The notes beneath the pieces were generated by a model. That model ran no database searches, was not told the origin of the DNA, and saw only the letters and a list, made by a program, of their open reading frames with translations. Below, one piece after another: positions 8,631 to 16,740 of a DNA stretch of 49,108 nt. Each line of letters begins with the position of its first letter. Positions within the stretch are counted from its first letter, which is position 1. A program made the position numbers and the translations under genes. The DNA comes from Pirellula sp. (GTDB lineage Bacteria > Planctomycetota > Planctomycetia > Pirellulales > Pirellulaceae), in assembly GCA_021299695.1 (NCBI GenBank), contig JAJTEK010000009.1, positions 1 to 49,108 on the forward strand, read 5' to 3'.

Positions 8631-9368
8631 ATGCAGGACCTGACCGAGCATCGTACGCCTATCAGCTTGCCAATCCTGGCCGTTATGGACAATGCCCACC
8701 CATGTTCGTATCTGCCCGAGCGGACCGCTCAGATGCCCTTGATCGTCCCCGAACGATTGGTCAGCCCCGATGAGTTCGACATCATGCTCGCCCAAGGCAT
8801 GCGGCGTTCGGGCCGCTTTGCCTACTACACCGCATGCAACGGCTGCCAGGCTTGCGAAGCGGTCCGAATCGACGTTTCCAAATTCGTTTGGTCGGATTCC
8901 TGGCGGAGGATTCTCAACCGAGGGGATCGCCTGTTGCATTTGGAGATCGGTACACCGGAGTACTCCGAGGAGAAACTTCGGCTCTTCAATCTCCACCGTG
9001 GCCTCAGGGATTTATCCCACGGAGACGGCGACTACGGCCCTTTCGAATACGAAGGGTTTTTGGTCACCACCTGCTGCCACTCGACCCTGGAGTTGCGGTA
9101 CTACCTTGAGGACGCTCTGGTGGCCCTCTCGGTGATCGATCTGGGAACTTTGTCAATCTCGGCCGTCTATACGTATTTCGATCCGGCGCACAGCAAATTA
9201 TCCTTGGGATCCTACTCGGTCCTCAAACAGATTCAGATGGCCCAAAACGCCGGTCTGCGTTGGGTGTACCTTGGACTCTACGTCGAGGAAAACTCCCACT
9301 TGAACTACAAAGCGAGGTTCAAGCCTCAAGAGCGTTACATCCAATCCCATTGGGTGGAGTTTACTTAA
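8631..9368 (+). CDS. bpt: Aspartate/glutamate leucyltransferase (Bpt, ATE1-like)
   Basis: A 245-residue aminoacyl-tRNA:protein transferase of the Bpt/ATE family. It moves leucine from Leu-tRNA to N-terminal Asp or Glu, marking proteins for ClpS/ClpAP degradation by the N-degron pathway. Diagnostic blocks are HPCSYLPERTAQ (23-34), GMRRSGRFAYYTACNGCQAC (56-75, with the paired cysteines) and, near the end, YLGLYVEENSHLNYKARFKPQE. It is probably translated with aroF because only three bases separate the stop and start. A second ATG at 8685 (just before NAHPCSYLPE) is a possible alternative start. The protein is slightly shorter than arginyltransferases, as expected for Bpt. Confidence 0.92.
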   Translation: MQDLTEHRTPISLPILAVMDNAHPCSYLPERTAQMPLIVPERLVSPDEFDIMLAQGMRRSGRFAYYTACNGCQACEAVRIDVSKFVWSDSWRRILNRGDRLLHLEIGTPEYSEEKLRLFNLHRGLRDLSHGDGDYGPFEYEGFLVTTCCHSTLELRYYLEDALVALSVIDLGTLSISAVYTYFDPAHSKLSLGSYSVLKQIQMAQNAGLRWVYLGLYVEENSHLNYKARFKPQERYIQSHWVEFT

Positions 9369-9398
9369 GTCTCTCTCTCTATTGAATCCGACCGCTCG

Positions 9399-10964
9399 AT
9401 GACTCCGCCAATGAATCCGCCAGTGAATCTGTCCGACGAAAAAACTCTGCGACCGCCCAAACCCTTGCTCCGACGATGGTCGCTCTGGCTGCTCGTCGGG
9501 TTGATAGGAATCGTCGCCCTGCTCGGCGCGGTCCCGTCGGTCCTGGGTTCCAAATGGCTCTATCAGCGTCTGGTCGATCAACTGGCCATCGAAGGCTTTC
9601 GACTCAAGATCGAGTCGGCTCAATTCGCATGGTTCCGACCCCTGTCTTTGCATGGGATCGAACTCGAGCAGAGCGATCGATCGGATCGACCAGGCAGTTT
9701 GCTCTCAATCGAATCGATCGCCTCGAATCGATCCTTGCTCGGCTACCTTCTCTACGGAAGAGATCTCGGCAAGCTCACGATTCGCAAACCGAAACTAGAC
9801 GTCGAGATGCTCGAGAACTCATCGAATATCGAAAAACTGGCACGGTCGATCGAAAACTCAAGTTTGGCGCCCAAGTCCGATCAGGCAAAGACCAAGCCCA
9901 AAGTGGATATCCAAGTCGTCGTCGAGGGTCTTTCGGTTGCAGTCCGAAGGCAGGATAACGACGAGGAGTTGATGGTCATTCCCCCTGTCGATCTGGATCT
10001 GCATTATCTGGCTCTCGATGGCGATGCCCGCTTGATCTTTGCGCCGACGAGATTGCTCGACGAGGTTCAGGTAACCCAAGAACTCGTGCGGCTAGGACTC
10101 GGACGGGCCGTCCCGCTGCTTGCCAAGTCCGCTTGGTTCGACGGTCGCGTCTCGCTCAACTTCGACAAACTAGAAATACCCTTGGAACGTCCTGAGTACG
10201 CCAAAGGGCGAGCCGAACTGATCCTTCATGAAGTGCGCAGCGGACCCTCGGAACCCATCGTTGTGAATATCATCGATATGATCGCGAAACTTCGCAAGAC
10301 CGATATTCCTCAGGAATTGGTGTTTATCGATGGATCGGTCATCCAAGTCCAGTTGGCCGATGGTCGAGTCGAGCATCGAGGCGTGCAGGTTGGCTTTCCG
10401 AAAATCGATCAGCGGCTCCAGCTCTCGACCTCTGGCACCGTCGGCTTGGTCGATCGACAAATCGATCTGGGCTTGGGCGTCCCGGTCCCTTTGGAGATGC
10501 TCGCTCGGCGAGAGTCGGTCCAGCAGATCGGGGTTCCTCAAGTGACCCTGCCGGTGCGAGGGACCATCGATTCCCCTTTTGTCGACTGGAAGTCCCTGCG
10601 GGGCGACTCGGCCGATCTGCTTTCGCTCGTCAGCGCCGCTCTTGGCGATGAGGCTCCCGGAACAGCGGCCCTGATCGACTTGGCCGGTGGCGTTACCGGC
10701 GGGAAGGCTGACGAAGCCATCGGTGCGGCCGTCGATTTGATCAAAGAGCTGCGGGCACGCAGGCTCGAGCGCAAGGCACGTTCGGACACCCAGGCCAAGA
10801 GCGGATCGCTCAAGCAGATCGATGGCCAGCAGATCGATGGCCAGGAGGTCAATGTCCAGGAGATCGATGGATCCGGCAAAGACCCAAGCAAAACCGAGGC
10901 CCCCCGCCGACCCCTGCGCGATGCGCTCAAGAACATTCTCGGTGGCAGTTCCCCTGGCCGCTAA
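9399..10964 (+). CDS. AsmA-like membrane-anchored protein
   Basis: A 521-residue protein with one N-terminal transmembrane helix (about 28-50) after a short basic cytoplasmic head. A long beta-strand-rich periplasmic region follows. The pattern GFRLKIESAQFAWFRPLSLHGIELEQ, then a ..LTIRKPKLDVEML repeat, is typical of AsmA/TamB-type proteins, which form elongated hydrophobic grooves thought to carry lipids between membranes. The middle part (.. LVDRQIDLGLGVPVPLEML.. VTLPVRGTIDSPFVDWKSL) resembles the AsmA C-terminal strands. The charged C-terminus holds a 15-bp in-frame repeat coding for QIDGQ. Specific substrate unknown. Confidence 0.6.
   Translation: MTPPMNPPVNLSDEKTLRPPKPLLRRWSLWLLVGLIGIVALLGAVPSVLGSKWLYQRLVDQLAIEGFRLKIESAQFAWFRPLSLHGIELEQSDRSDRPGSLLSIESIASNRSLLGYLLYGRDLGKLTIRKPKLDVEMLENSSNIEKLARSIENSSLAPKSDQAKTKPKVDIQVVVEGLSVAVRRQDNDEELMVIPPVDLDLHYLALDGDARLIFAPTRLLDEVQVTQELVRLGLGRAVPLLAKSAWFDGRVSLNFDKLEIPLERPEYAKGRAELILHEVRSGPSEPIVVNIIDMIAKLRKTDIPQELVFIDGSVIQVQLADGRVEHRGVQVGFPKIDQRLQLSTSGTVGLVDRQIDLGLGVPVPLEMLARRESVQQIGVPQVTLPVRGTIDSPFVDWKSLRGDSADLLSLVSAALGDEAPGTAALIDLAGGVTGGKADEAIGAAVDLIKELRARRLERKARSDTQAKSGSLKQIDGQQIDGQEVNVQEIDGSGKDPSKTEAPRRPLRDALKNILGGSSPGR
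10815..10874 (+). repeat. 15-bp in-frame tandem repeat in the AsmA-like gene
   Basis: Four 15-bp units (CAGATCGATGGCCAG and variants) at 10815-10829, 10830-10844, 10845-10859 and 10860-10874 encode Q-I-D-G-Q-like pentapeptides in the hydrophilic tail. The third and fourth are diverged. The period preserves the frame. Confidence 0.9.
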
Positions 10965-11163
10965 TCGACTCTCGGGACCGGATCGATCGTCAAACTGAGG
11001 GTTTCTTGGAAAAAAATTCGCCCAAAGGCTCCTTGCCAGGGAATCGCGAACTACCGTTGATTCGTCCGACGGTGTGAACATGGGGGAGACGTAAGGTGAT
11101 TTCCCCCGGTTCGTTTTGAATCGATAGTGCCGGTTTTAGGCATTGTTTAGGCAGTAGCAAACG

Positions 11164-13587
11164 ATGTGGTCAACGATCAAGAGTTGGTGGTCTGAGCCGA
11201 AAGTCCAAGACGAAGCCCGCAAAGCGCACATGACCTTTGCGCGGACCTCGATGGGAAACAGGATCCAACGCACCACGCTGCTGCTTCGCCGACAACTGTG
11301 GCTCTGGCCGATCCTGGCTGTGCTGCTGCTATCGCTCATCGGGTATCTGATCACCCGCAGCATTCGATTGACGATGGAGGCAAACCTCCAATCGCAATTG
11401 TCGACCTTGCTCGAAGTCGAAAAATCGATGGTGCTCAAGTGGCTTGCTCAGCAGGAGACCAGCGCCAGGACGCTGGCCAATCAGAGCGATCTTCGACAGA
11501 ACGTCGAGAAGTTGGTCAAGACCCTTCGAAGTACGGGTGGATTGGCACAGAGCGACGGCAAGGAACAGATCGGATTGCTTGAAGAGATTGAACAAGAGGT
11601 TGCGCCGACGCTGGCCAATTACGAGTTTTCAGGCTACATGATCTCCGATCCGAAACATGTGGTCATCGCATCGAACCATCGAGAGCTCATCGGTAAGGAG
11701 CTCCAAGAGCACGAGAGCTTCCTTTCCAAGGTTTTCGACAACCAACCGACAGTCTCACCACCTTTTGCAAGCCGCGTTCCGATCGCCGATGCACAAGGAA
11801 AAATTCAGACCGGTGTTCCGACGATGTTTGTCTGCGTGCCTGTCCTCGATCAAGACCTACAGATCATCGCAGCGCTGTCGCTACGCATCCGACCCGATCG
11901 CGAATTCACCCGTCTGATCCAACTCGGGCGCATCGGTCGCTCCGGCGAGACTTACGCGGTCGATGCCCAGGGTTTGATGGTCTCGGGCAGTCGGTTCGAC
12001 GAGGACCTGATTCTCCTTGGGGTGCTTCCCGACCGAGACAACGCTGAGTCGATTCTCAATATCCAGCTTCGCGAGCCCGGTGGAGACATGACTAAGGGAT
12101 TTCGACCGAAGTCTCGGCGAAGCGAGTTGGCTTTCACCAAGGCCGCGGCGCAATTGATGGATCAGAAAGATGGGATCGATATCGGAGGATACCGCGACTA
12201 TCGAGGCGTACCGGTCGTCGGAGTTTGGACATGGCTCAAGGATTATTCGTTTGGTTTGGTCACGGAGATCGACTACGCCGAAGCCTTTGAGCCCTTGAAT
12301 ATCTTGCGCCGCGCCTTTTACACGATGTTCGGACTTTTGGCCTTGGCGACCATGGCGATCTTGGCCTTCACCATCATCGTCGGTCGTCTGCAACGAGAAG
12401 CTAGACAAGCGGCTGTGGAAGCCAAACAACTCGGACAATATCGCCTCGATGTCAAGCTCGGCGAAGGAGCCATGGGAACCGTCTACCGAGGGCATCATGC
12501 GATGCTGCGCAGGCAAAGTGCGATCAAACTCCTGAATGTCGAACGCGTCAATGAGACTTCCATCAACCGCTTCGAACAAGAAGTCCAAATCACCTGCAAT
12601 CTCAACAATCCACACACCATCGCCATCTACGATTATGGAAGGACCCCCGAGGGAGTCTTTTACTATGCGATGGAGTACCTCGATGGGATCAATCTCCAAG
12701 ACCTCGTCGACAAATATGGTCCGCAACCCGAAGGCAGGGTTGCAAAAATCCTCGACCAGCTTTGTAGCTCGCTGTTCGAAGCCCACTCGATGGGTCTTGT
12801 GCACCGCGATATCAAGCCGGCAAACGTCATGCTCAATCGACGCGGCGGTGTGCCTGACTTTGTGAAACTCTTGGACTTTGGACTGGTTCGAGCCGTCGAC
12901 GATGCCAAACGGAACAAGCACCAAGAAGGGATGGCAGGGACCCCTTTGTACATGTCCCCCGAGTCGATCCAAACCCCCGATCTCGTCGACGCTCGGAGCG
13001 ATCTGTATGCCGTCGGCGCCGTGGGCTACTTCCTCCTGACAGGAGCGCCGATCTTCCAAGCATCCTCGCTGGCCGAACTGTGCCAACTGCACGTCGATGC
13101 CGTCCCGCTGGCCCCCTCGGTTCGGGCCGGTAAATCCTTCACCTCGGAACTCGAGCACGCAATCATGTCCTGCTTGGAAAAGAATCGATCCAAACGACCA
13201 CAGACGGCTCGCGATCTTTCCAACCTGCTCCACCGGCTTGCCGCTAGCGACGCTTGGACCATCTACGATGCGGACGCTTGGTGGAGTCGTTACGAACGGG
13301 GCTCGAATCCGTCGATCGATCCGCTCCCGACCGATGGCCCAAGTACCGGAGGTTCCCAAGCCAGTTCGCTCGTGAAACCTCAGGCAAAATCCCAAGCAAA
13401 GTCCCAGCCTCAGCCAAATCCCCCCCATTCCGAAACGCAGTTGCTCACGCAGATGCCCAGTGCCCGGCCCGCCGAGAACGACCAGTCCTGGAGAACGATC
13501 GTCGAGTCAAAGGATTTCGACAAGACCGTCGATTTCGGAACCATCTCGGGGGATGGACCCGATTCGAACGACACAAAAACCACCTAG
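11164..13587 (+). CDS. Membrane receptor Ser/Thr protein kinase with Cache-type sensor
   Basis: An 807-residue Hanks-type kinase with a receptor layout. A transmembrane helix at about 46-68 is followed by a roughly 310-residue extracytoplasmic region resembling a dCache ligand-binding domain (including GRIGRSGETYAVDAQGLMV), then a second helix (about 383-407). The cytoplasmic kinase domain begins near 426: glycine loop GEGAMG (about 433), ATP-binding AIKLL, HRDIKPANVM (catalytic D549), DFGLVR (D571) and an APE-like MSPESIQ. The tail is a Pro/Gln/Ser-rich linker with a short KSQ repeat. Planctomycetes are rich in such kinases. An extracellular small molecule is the likely signal; substrates are unknown. 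The adjacent YmdB-like gene may not be related. Confidence 0.9.
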   Translation: MWSTIKSWWSEPKVQDEARKAHMTFARTSMGNRIQRTTLLLRRQLWLWPILAVLLLSLIGYLITRSIRLTMEANLQSQLSTLLEVEKSMVLKWLAQQETSARTLANQSDLRQNVEKLVKTLRSTGGLAQSDGKEQIGLLEEIEQEVAPTLANYEFSGYMISDPKHVVIASNHRELIGKELQEHESFLSKVFDNQPTVSPPFASRVPIADAQGKIQTGVPTMFVCVPVLDQDLQIIAALSLRIRPDREFTRLIQLGRIGRSGETYAVDAQGLMVSGSRFDEDLILLGVLPDRDNAESILNIQLREPGGDMTKGFRPKSRRSELAFTKAAAQLMDQKDGIDIGGYRDYRGVPVVGVWTWLKDYSFGLVTEIDYAEAFEPLNILRRAFYTMFGLLALATMAILAFTIIVGRLQREARQAAVEAKQLGQYRLDVKLGEGAMGTVYRGHHAMLRRQSAIKLLNVERVNETSINRFEQEVQITCNLNNPHTIAIYDYGRTPEGVFYYAMEYLDGINLQDLVDKYGPQPEGRVAKILDQLCSSLFEAHSMGLVHRDIKPANVMLNRRGGVPDFVKLLDFGLVRAVDDAKRNKHQEGMAGTPLYMSPESIQTPDLVDARSDLYAVGAVGYFLLTGAPIFQASSLAELCQLHVDAVPLAPSVRAGKSFTSELEHAIMSCLEKNRSKRPQTARDLSNLLHRLAASDAWTIYDADAWWSRYERGSNPSIDPLPTDGPSTGGSQASSLVKPQAKSQAKSQPQPNPPHSETQLLTQMPSARPAENDQSWRTIVESKDFDKTVDFGTISGDGPDSNDTKTT

Positions 13588-13604
13588 GTGGCCAGCCAGA
13601 AGCC

Positions 13605-13632
13605 GTTCCAATCGCTCAGGATGTCTTATAAT
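13605..13632 (+). promoter_or_regulatory. Candidate sigma-70-type promoter for the ymdB-like gene
   Basis: A perfect -10 hexamer TATAAT (13627-13632) lies 51 bp before the start codon. The -35 is weak (GTTCCA at 13605-13610, spacing 16). It sits in the 95-bp gap after the kinase gene. Confidence 0.4.
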
Positions 13633-13682
13633 CGAACTGGCCCTGTGGATCGATTCTATGAGCGACGAACGCCGAAGATCGC

Positions 13683-14513
13683 ATGATGAACCATGACCCT
13701 AATCTCCCTGCCAAGTCGTCCGATTCGGTTCGGATCGTTCATGTCGGAGATGTTGTCGGCAAGCCGGGGATGGCCATCGTCTGCTCGATGATCGAGCCGC
13801 TGCGAAAACAGTCCTGCGATCTAATCATCGTCAATGCAGAGAATGCAGCCGAGGGGGCCGGGTTGACGGCCAAGCAATACGAGCAACTCGTCTCGGCGGG
13901 GGCCGATGCGATCACCCTCGGAGATCACATCTACAAGAAACGCGAGATTCAAGAGATCCTCTCGACCCGCAAGAACATCGTCAAACCCGCGAATTTTCCG
14001 TCCAAGGCACCTGGCAAGACCTACTGCGTCGTAGAGACCCAGGCGGGAATCCCGGTGGCAGTGATCAGTCTGCTCGGACGCGTGTTCATGCGTCCGGTCA
14101 ATTGCCCCTTTGAAGCCGTCGAGCAAGTCCTCGAAAAGATCCCGACCGAGGTCCGCATCCGTTGCATCGACTTGCATGCCGAAGCGACCAGCGACAAGCA
14201 GGCGATGGGGTACTTTCTCGATGGCCGAGTCAGTTCCGTGCTCGGTACCCACACGCATGTGACCACCGCCGACGAGCAGATCCTGCCCAATGGGACGGCC
14301 TTTCAATGCGACATCGGAATGACGGGTGCTTACAGGAGCATCCTCGGACGTGAAATTCAGCCTGTCTTGAAAACCACCTTGACCTTTGACCCAAACACCT
14401 TCCATGTCGCGACCGAAGACGTCCGCCTGGCTGCCACTTGGGTCGACGTCGATCCGGTGACAGGTTTGGCCAAAGCCATCGGTCGACTGCAGTGGAAATC
14501 GGCTGGAGATTGA
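13683..14513 (+). CDS. ymdB: YmdB-family (TIGR00282) metallophosphoesterase
   Basis: A 276-residue calcineurin-like phosphoesterase. Metal-binding motifs are visible: HVGDVVGKPG (near 22), NAENAAEG (near 56), the GDH that replaces GNH (near 80), HAEATSDKQAMG (near 165) and GTHTHV (near 189). Bacillus YmdB, of similar length, hydrolyses 2',3'-cyclic nucleotides and influences biofilm and sporulation choices, so a cyclic-nucleotide phosphodiesterase is the best guess. Two adjacent ATG codons (13683, 13686) could start it; I give the first. It converges with the HEAT-repeat gene across a large inverted repeat. Confidence 0.88.
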   Translation: MMNHDPNLPAKSSDSVRIVHVGDVVGKPGMAIVCSMIEPLRKQSCDLIIVNAENAAEGAGLTAKQYEQLVSAGADAITLGDHIYKKREIQEILSTRKNIVKPANFPSKAPGKTYCVVETQAGIPVAVISLLGRVFMRPVNCPFEAVEQVLEKIPTEVRIRCIDLHAEATSDKQAMGYFLDGRVSSVLGTHTHVTTADEQILPNGTAFQCDIGMTGAYRSILGREIQPVLKTTLTFDPNTFHVATEDVRLAATWVDVDPVTGLAKAIGRLQWKSAGD

Positions 14514-14517
14514 AGCC

Positions 14518-14660
14518 ACGCAAAACAGAAAACGCAAAACAGAAAACGCAAAACTGAAAACGCAAAGGCGCAAAGGCGCAAGGACGCAAAGGGAAAACAA
14601 GAGAAGGTGAAAAGGAGGGAATGGGAGAAAGAGGGAATGGGAGAAAGAGGGAATGGGAGG
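14518..14660. repeat. AACGCAAAACAGAA and AGGGAATGGGAGAAAG tandem arrays
   Basis: About three copies of a 14-bp unit (AACGCAAAACAGAA) grade into CGCAAAGG-type units up to about 14590. At 14616-14660 there are 2.8 copies of AGGGAATGGGAGAAAG. The CGCAAAG motif is also the unit of the arrays at 45423 and 48836, so these belong to one family of noncoding repeats in this genome. Confidence 0.85.
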
Positions 14661-14790
14661 AGGAGGTGAAGGTAGATGTGCGTTCCGTTCGCATTGTCGC
14701 ATTCCATGCGATTCTGTCGGCCTCAAGACGCCCTGAATCTTTTTATACGCGACTTACGCTGAGCCAAAAGCAGGGAAACCCAAAAGCAGG

Positions 14791-14864
14791 GAAACACAGA
14801 GGCACAGAGACCACAGAGTGAAATGCTCTAGTTCCCTCTGTGGTCTCTGGTGCCTCTGTGTTTC
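14791..14864. terminator. Long inverted repeat, probable bidirectional terminator
   Basis: The left arm at 14791-14818 starts GAAACACAGAGGCACAGAGA. The right arm at 14836-14864 is its reverse complement except for one extra base; the loop is about 17 nt. It lies between two convergent genes, so a hairpin here could end both transcripts. There is no long T run, and the arms resemble a dispersed repeat rather than a dedicated terminator. Confidence 0.6.
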
Positions 14865-14921
14865 AATTTCTTTGCATGGTGCGTTGTAACCAAAGCCATT
14901 TGGAGTTGAACTTGGGATCCT

Positions 14922-15728
14922 CTACGAGCAGGCCGCTATGGCCCGATCTAAGAGCTCGGGATTGACATCCCACCACTTTTTCAAGCCCAGCAAGGCTGGC
15001 CTCAAGCTCGAATCGGCATAAAGCTCGGCCGCTTCCACAAAGAGCTCTCCAACACGGTCCGATCGCAGATGCTGACCTAATAGCGCGATGGCTCTGGGTT
15101 CCTTGCGATCGGCCAGTCCCACGGCCGCCTCGCTCCGAGTTCCGAAATCCGAATCGCTCAAACGTGCGAGCAACGCCTCTCGGATCGCAGGGGTATCCTC
15201 TTGGGTGATCGAAATCGAGAAGGTGGCCCATTCGCGAACCTCCGGCTCCGAATCCTCCATAAGCTTGAGCAATGTCTCCAAGCTCAAGCGAACCATCGCA
15301 AGGTCGCGCAGGTTGGGGATCGGCAGTGCCCAGGCGACTCGCCAGCGGACGTCTTCCAGGGGGTGCTCGGCCAGGGAGATCAACCAAGCTGCCGCGTCGG
15401 GCAACTCCCGAAAGTGGACCGCACTGATCAAGGAGGTGATGACCTCAGGATCCTGCTCCTTGGCGATCATCGCAAGGATCATCGCCTGGCACTCTTGCGG
15501 ATAGGCTTTGGTGTCCTTGCCGAACTGCGCCAGGATCGATACGCCGACGGATCGCCGAAATGGAGCTGGATCTTTGCACCACGACAAAGCCTTCGAAAGC
15601 ACCCTGGCCGTCCCGAGTTTTCGAAGCGCGTAGATGCTTTCCCAGAGTTCCTCCGATTCGATTTGGCCGGAGGTCTCGATCGCCAGCCAATGCCGATCCT
15701 CGAATTCTGTCTCGTTTTGCGTTTCCAT
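14922..15728 (-). CDS. HEAT-repeat protein
   Basis: A 268-residue alpha-helical protein without signal peptide or membrane segment. Repeated pairs of helices have the HEAT pattern, e.g. DPEVITSLISAVHF, PLEDVRWRVAWALP, EPEVREWATFSIS and DFGTRSEAAVGLADR, giving about five to six repeats from residue 60 to 225. HEAT solenoids are protein-protein interaction scaffolds; the partner is unknown. The ATG at 15728 has only a poor ribosome site. It lies 17 bp downstream of the HDAC-like gene on the same strand and is likely cotranscribed with it. Confidence 0.75.
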   Translation of the reverse strand: METQNETEFEDRHWLAIETSGQIESEELWESIYALRKLGTARVLSKALSWCKDPAPFRRSVGVSILAQFGKDTKAYPQECQAMILAMIAKEQDPEVITSLISAVHFRELPDAAAWLISLAEHPLEDVRWRVAWALPIPNLRDLAMVRLSLETLLKLMEDSEPEVREWATFSISITQEDTPAIREALLARLSDSDFGTRSEAAVGLADRKEPRAIALLGQHLRSDRVGELFVEAAELYADSSLRPALLGLKKWWDVNPELLDRAIAACS

Positions 15729-15745
15729 GATTTTCTTGGTGGCTT

Positions 15746-16654
15746 TTAACAGTACAACGATGCGATCCGAGCGCTCTCCAAAACCGTCATCGCGTGGATA
15801 TCGACTATGTCTTCAACATTCGGAGCATACCCTCCGGCCATCGCTACGGCGATGGGTATCCTGCGTTCCATCAGGATATCCAGAACCAAGCGGTCGCGCA
15901 TACGCAGCCCTTCTTTGCTCAGGGTCAGCCGACCGAGCCGGTCGCCAGCATAAGGGTCAGCACCGGCAAGATAAATCGCAAGATCGTAAGGACCCGAGGC
16001 CATGACCTCGGCCAATCCCTGCTCGAGTTTGGCCAGATACGCCATGTCACCTGTCCCCTCGTCCAAGTCGATATCGAGGTGACTCGGATGCTTGCGCGAT
16101 GGAAAGTTCTTCGCGCAGTGGATCGAGAACGTAAAGACATCGTTCTGGTGTCCTAAAATTTCCGCCGTTCCGTTCCCTTGGTGCACATCGCAATCGATCA
16201 CACAAGCTCTTGCGATCAACCCCTGATCCATCAGAGTGCGTATCGTTACGGCCGCGTCGTTGAACACGCAGTAGCCTTCTCCTGTCCCTCGCATGGCATG
16301 ATGCGTGCCACCGGCTAGGTTCACCGCAATCCCCTCACCGATGGCCGTACGGGCTGCAGCCAACGTGGCACCGGAACTGCGTCGCGATCGCTCGACCATC
16401 TCTGGGGACCAAGGAAACCCGATCCGCTGAAGCTCCTTTGCGGTCAACTCTCCACGCACGACACGATCGACATACTCAGGGTCATGGGCGAGTTTGAGTT
16501 CCCTGTCACTGGCCGCCGGAGGCTCAAGGAACACATCCCCAAAGTGCACTGGACTTGCGATCAGCCGATCTCGCAATCGCCGATACTTGGACATCGGGAA
16601 GCGATGCCCCTCGGGGAGCGGTAAAACGAACCGATCGGTGAAGTATATTTTCAC
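15746..16654 (-). CDS. Histone deacetylase-family (acetylpolyamine/lysine) deacetylase
   Basis: A 302-residue zinc amidohydrolase of the HDAC superfamily, resembling the short HDAC11-like bacterial group. Active-site features: the tandem histidines in GGTHHAM (118-119), zinc ligands in DCDVHQGNGT (D156, H158) and GADPYAGD (D233), and the catalytic tyrosine region GGYAPN (Y276). Likely substrates are acetylated proteins or small amines such as polyamines. The frame is open to 16717, but GTG at 16654 follows GGAGAGG at 7 nt and starts exactly at KIYFTDRFVLPLPEGHRFP, the conserved beginning, so I use it. The HEAT-repeat gene follows. The opposite-strand hydrolase starts 86 bp away. Confidence 0.9.
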   Translation of the reverse strand: MKIYFTDRFVLPLPEGHRFPMSKYRRLRDRLIASPVHFGDVFLEPPAASDRELKLAHDPEYVDRVVRGELTAKELQRIGFPWSPEMVERSRRSSGATLAAARTAIGEGIAVNLAGGTHHAMRGTGEGYCVFNDAAVTIRTLMDQGLIARACVIDCDVHQGNGTAEILGHQNDVFTFSIHCAKNFPSRKHPSHLDIDLDEGTGDMAYLAKLEQGLAEVMASGPYDLAIYLAGADPYAGDRLGRLTLSKEGLRMRDRLVLDILMERRIPIAVAMAGGYAPNVEDIVDIHAMTVLESARIASLYC

Positions 16655-16740
16655 TCGCCTCTCCGGGTATACTTGCCAACGTCGAATTCCACTTTCCAAC
16701 CTATCGATCCAATACATCGATCCAACCTAACGGTCCTCGA

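Larger units (their letters stand above)
14514..14921. other. Convergent intergenic region rich in repeats
   Basis: No gene is visible between ymdB and the HEAT-repeat gene. It contains a 14-bp tandem array, a 16-bp purine-rich array and a long near-perfect inverted repeat at 14791-14864. Confidence 0.8.

Noticed and set aside
11881-13428. 515-codon open frame antisense to the kinase
   Set aside because: It is a shadow frame: no recognisable domains, and the opposite strand encodes a complete kinase.
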